64,000 nucleotides of DNA from Bacillus niameyensis (GTDB lineage Bacteria > Bacillota > Bacilli > Bacillales > Bacillaceae_C): the NCBI RefSeq assembly GCF_001375535.1, contig NZ_LN831197.1:1443947-1507946 (forward strand), read 5' to 3'. The position numbers and the translations under genes are program-made. The first letter of the stretch is position 1. Each line of letters starts with the position of its first letter. Below the pieces are notes generated by a model. The model ran no database searches and was not told where the DNA came from. It was given only the letters and a program-made list of their open reading frames with translations. This document shows, piece by piece, positions 61,774 to 64,000 of this stretch.

Positions 61774-63012
61774 TTATGACATTTTTTTCATTTCAATTGT
61801 TTTCCCTTCTTTTCGCCATTCTTTATATTCAGCTGCGGCTGTAAATAGAACATCTGTCGATGAATTGAGCGCAGTTTCAAAAGAGTCCTGTAAAACACCT
61901 ATGATAAAGCCGACGCCAACGACTTGCATAGCAACGTCATTGGAAATTCCAAATAAACTACACGCTAAAGGAATTAGTAATAAAGAGCCCCCCGCGACGC
62001 CCGAAGCGCCACAAGCACAAATTGCAGATAATACGCTTAAGATAACTGCTGTTGGAAAATCGACTGGGATACCAAGAGTATGAACCGCCGCAAGCGTCAA
62101 AACAGAAATCGTAACAGCAGCTCCAGCCATATTGATCGTTGCGCCTAATGGAATCGATACTGAATAGCTATCCTTATTCAGGCCGAGATCCTCACATAAT
62201 TTCATATTTACAGGAATGTTTGCTGCTGAGCTTCGGGTAAAAAATGCTGTCATTCCACTTTCCTTTATACACTTAAAAACAAGTGGATAAGGGTTTTGTC
62301 TAATTAGTACAAACACAATGAGTGGGTTGACAATTAAAGCAACAATAAGCATACAACCAATTAATACAACTAGTAATGTACCATAGCTGCGTAACGCGGC
62401 TAGCCCGCTTGTCGTAATAGACTCATATACGAGACCCATGATCCCTAATGGTGCAAGCTTAATCACCCATGTCACCACTTTTGAAATAGCATCGGAAAGA
62501 TTAGCAATCATTGTTTTTGTGGAATCTGCTGCATTTTTTAACGCAAAACCAAGGACAACGGCCCATGCTAATATACCAATATAATTGGCGCTAGTAATTG
62601 CATTAATTGGGTTATCCACAATGTTTAACAGCACTTTTTTTAGAACCTCAACAACACCGCTCGGAGGCGTTACACCTTCAGCTTTATTTACAAGCGTTAA
62701 ACTTACTGGAAAAACAAAGCTCACAACAACAGCAAGTAAACCAGCTAAAAAAGTTCCTATCAGATAAAGGAGAATGATTGATTTCATATTCGTTTTATTG
62801 CCATTTTTATGCTGAGCGATCGCCGACATAACTAGGACGAGCACTAGCACAGGTGCAACAGCCTTTAAGGCGCCTACAAATAAGGAACCAAATATAATAA
62901 TTGGCTTTCCTGCTTCTGGGATTATTAAAGCTAAAATAACACCGGTCACTAAACCAATCACGATTTGTTTCACTAATCCTAATCGATTCCACTTACTTAG
63001 TAAACTACTCAT
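61774..63012 (-). CDS. sstT: Serine/threonine:sodium symporter SstT
   Basis: A 412-residue DAACS-family symporter that imports L-serine and L-threonine with Na+. SstT-specific blocks are [37 protein letters not shown], the hairpin [22 protein letters not shown], and [22 protein letters not shown] near the substrate site, with [25 protein letters not shown]. The ATG follows GGAGGAA. Monocistronic, with a strong terminator. Confidence 0.95.
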   Translation of the reverse strand: MSSLLSKWNRLGLVKQIVIGLVTGVILALIIPEAGKPIIIFGSLFVGALKAVAPVLVLVLVMSAIAQHKNGNKTNMKSIILLYLIGTFLAGLLAVVVSFVFPVSLTLVNKAEGVTPPSGVVEVLKKVLLNIVDNPINAITSANYIGILAWAVVLGFALKNAADSTKTMIANLSDAISKVVTWVIKLAPLGIMGLVYESITTSGLAALRSYGTLLVVLIGCMLIVALIVNPLIVFVLIRQNPYPLVFKCIKESGMTAFFTRSSAANIPVNMKLCEDLGLNKDSYSVSIPLGATINMAGAAVTISVLTLAAVHTLGIPVDFPTAVILSVLSAICACGASGVAGGSLLLIPLACSLFGISNDVAMQVVGVGFIIGVLQDSFETALNSSTDVLFTAAAEYKEWRKEGKTIEMKKMS

Positions 63013-63328
63013 GAATTTGTTCCTCCATTATTAAGACTACAAATTAGTAATCCATATAGGTATTTAATCTGAAGTAAATATAAAGCAAAACTAAATTTTC
63101 CACCCTGAAAATACAAATGTCTCTTTAATAAACACAATTATACTTTCTAATTAAATATATTACAATACTATTTTGGGAAAATAGTTTTGAAAGTTGGAAA
63201 CGACATATAATAAAATAAAAAGTCCCTTAGTACTGTTAAGTTTTACAGTACTGAAGGACTTTTTGATTAGCTTAACATAGCTTTATAGACTTATAGCGAA
63301 TGACGGATTGATTTCATATCAAGAGAAT
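63013..63328. other. Intergenic region with bidirectional terminator
   Basis: About 315 bases. It holds the sstT promoter side and the terminator at 63215-63266 of the HPr-like gene. Nothing else is seen. Confidence 0.5.
63215..63266. terminator. Terminator of the HPr-like gene
   Basis: AAAAGTCCCTTAGTACTGT pairs with ACAGTACTGAAGGACTTTT (one mismatch/bulge) around an 8-base loop, with A and T runs on either side. Confidence 0.85.
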
Positions 63329-63580
63329 TTATATCTCAGAAAGAACCTCTACAGCTTGATCCGCATCTTTTCCTTCAAATATGAGCATATAAGACTCACC
63401 TTTTTCCAACATTAAGAAGAAAGAAACGAGCGAAACTAGAGTTTTTCCATTTATAAGTAAACCTTTTTTACTTAAAAACAGGTTAGCTTGGCAGGATTTC
63501 AGCTTATTAAAAAATTGATAAATTTTTTCTATAGTAACCGGTTCCATATATGTAAATGATTTTGAACGAATGACTTTCAT
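63329..63580 (-). CDS. HPr-like protein without the phosphorylation sites
   Basis: An 83-residue protein of the PTS HPr fold: LLINGKTLVSLVSFFLMLEKGESYMLIFEGKDADQAVEVLSEI aligns with the second half of HPr. In the first half, the active-site GIHARPA region is replaced by TYMEPVT, so the catalytic His is absent, and the regulatory Ser46 position is Thr (GKTLVS). It cannot act as a classic phosphocarrier. GAAGGGAG lies before the ATG. It is monocistronic. Confidence 0.7.
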   Translation of the reverse strand: MKVIRSKSFTYMEPVTIEKIYQFFNKLKSCQANLFLSKKGLLINGKTLVSLVSFFLMLEKGESYMLIFEGKDADQAVEVLSEI

Positions 63581-63649
63581 GTTTTGTAATCTCCCTTCTA
63601 GATGTATGATAATATATTGCTTTATAAAGATTATGATTTTCCGAAAAGA

Positions 63650-63712
63650 ACACCCGTGCAGGGAGTAGCCCGTCTTTAGACATGGGATGAATTTTCAGTT
63701 GGCTTTAGCCAA
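63650..63712. mobile_element. IS200/IS605-like terminal hairpins (possible TnpB-element remnant)
   Basis: The segment CGTGCAGGGAGTAGCCCGTC, continuing TTTAGACATGGGATGAATTTTC, forms a short imperfect hairpin with a TTTA loop. It is followed by the perfect hairpin TTGGC-TTTA-GCCAA (63699-63712). TTTA-loop hairpins of this design mark the ends of IS605-type elements and the adjacent guide RNAs. No tnpA or tnpB gene is present in the window. Confidence 0.4.
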
Positions 63713-63737
63713 AGTTGCTGAATCTCCAGAACACTTG

Positions 63738-64000
63738 TGCTATAATATATTCAAGACAATTGTTCTTTGAAAGTACAATAGAATATAGGGTTCCAACAAT
63801 GAATCGTTTGTTGGGTAAAATTCTATACGTAAGTGTTAAGGTGAAAAAGTGAGGTTTCAGCCTAGTTAATCGAATAACAGGGAAACCGTTTGAACCAAAG
63901 TATCCTGACACGTAAACCCAGAAACTTTTAAGTTCGAGGGTCTAGCGGCGGTGTGTTCCCCGCCACAAGGGGCAATGTGCATGAGCACCAACCCTGAAAC
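63738..64000 (+). ncRNA. Structured RNA-like region, 3' partial at window edge
   Basis: An extended -10 promoter (TGC-TATAAT, 63738-63746) is followed by GC-richer sequence with several stems. They are TAGAAT/ATTCTA (63779 and 63830) around CCAACAA/TTGTTGG, GGTTTC/GAAACC (63853 and 63882), GGCGG/CCGCC (63947 and 63960), GTGC-ATGA-GCAC (63977-63987), and a long-range GTTTCAG/CTGAAAC pairing (63854 and 63994). No open frame fits. It may be the leader or guide RNA of an IS605-like element to the right, or another large structured RNA. Confidence 0.4.

Noticed and set aside
63705..63911. 68-codon minus-strand frame
   Set aside because: Runs antisense through the stem-rich promoter region at the right edge; no ribosome site.
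63738..64000. Group I or group II intron, RNase P RNA or tmRNA
   Set aside because: Compared by eye with the conserved cores known to me; none of the P/Q/R/S, domain V, CR or tRNA-like elements were found, so only a generic structured-RNA call is made.

Overview
The window reads as chromosomal DNA of a low-GC, spore-former-type Firmicute, most likely a Bacillaceae member (Bacillus, Psychrobacillus or Lysinibacillus type). The reasons are AT-rich DNA, strong AGGAGG-like ribosome binding sites, frequent TTG and GTG starts, and typical bacillar genes: azlCD, bcrC, a YitT-family gene, adenine deaminase with a guanine-riboswitch purine permease, sstT, DUF4256 and DUF402 proteins. I see no rRNA, tRNA, CRISPR array or intact insertion sequence. 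Most genes sit as singletons or two-gene operons ending in clear hairpin terminators, as in an accessory or housekeeping patchwork.

Layout. 0-2.5 kb: the 3' part of an HpaB-type flavin monooxygenase and azlCD (branched-chain amino acid export). 2.5-16 kb: small membrane and hypothetical genes, an alpha/beta hydrolase, a VOC protein, a membrane diguanylate cyclase, bcrC, an MFS exporter, a YitT protein, peptide deformylase with a small XRE regulator, a HEAT-like membrane protein, a metallophosphoesterase, a GNAT and a membrane M23 peptidase. 16-21.5 kb: a large GH84 hexosaminidase-like protein and a PepSY/YcdB-like protein. 21.4-24.1 kb: a MutS2-like ATPase without a Smr domain, preceded by a promoter, a 7-codon leader peptide and an attenuator terminator. 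24-34.5 kb: speG, a luciferase-like pseudogene, the guanine riboswitch-pbuG-type permease-adenine deaminase operon, an APH/Hur kinase, a methyltransferase, a MarR-MFS operon and an ECF S component.

34.5-51 kb: conserved hypotheticals, then a two-component system followed by an ABC transporter (FtsX-type permease), with a roughly 100-bp tandem hairpin repeat between them. After these come NUDIX, nitrilase-fold, DUF402 and metallophosphoesterase genes, and a decayed FAD-oxidoreductase/APH chimera. 51-64 kb: a heterodimeric ABC exporter, a divergent PRPP synthetase, a HIT protein, a GNAT, thyX, an SRPBCC/DHFR deletion chimera, a fused sigma/anti-sigma membrane protein, sstT, an HPr-like protein without phosphorylation sites, and a structured-RNA-like segment running off the right edge.

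The most interesting region is the Smr-less MutS2 paralogue under what looks like ribosome-mediated attenuation. This arrangement is familiar from antibiotic-inducible ribosome-protection genes and suggests a translation-stress role. At least three loci (LLM oxidoreductase, FAD/APH, SRPBCC/DHFR) show gene decay; two of them are deletions that fused neighbouring genes. Purine and folate/thymidylate functions recur (riboswitch-permease-deaminase; Prs-like, ThyX, broken DHFR).
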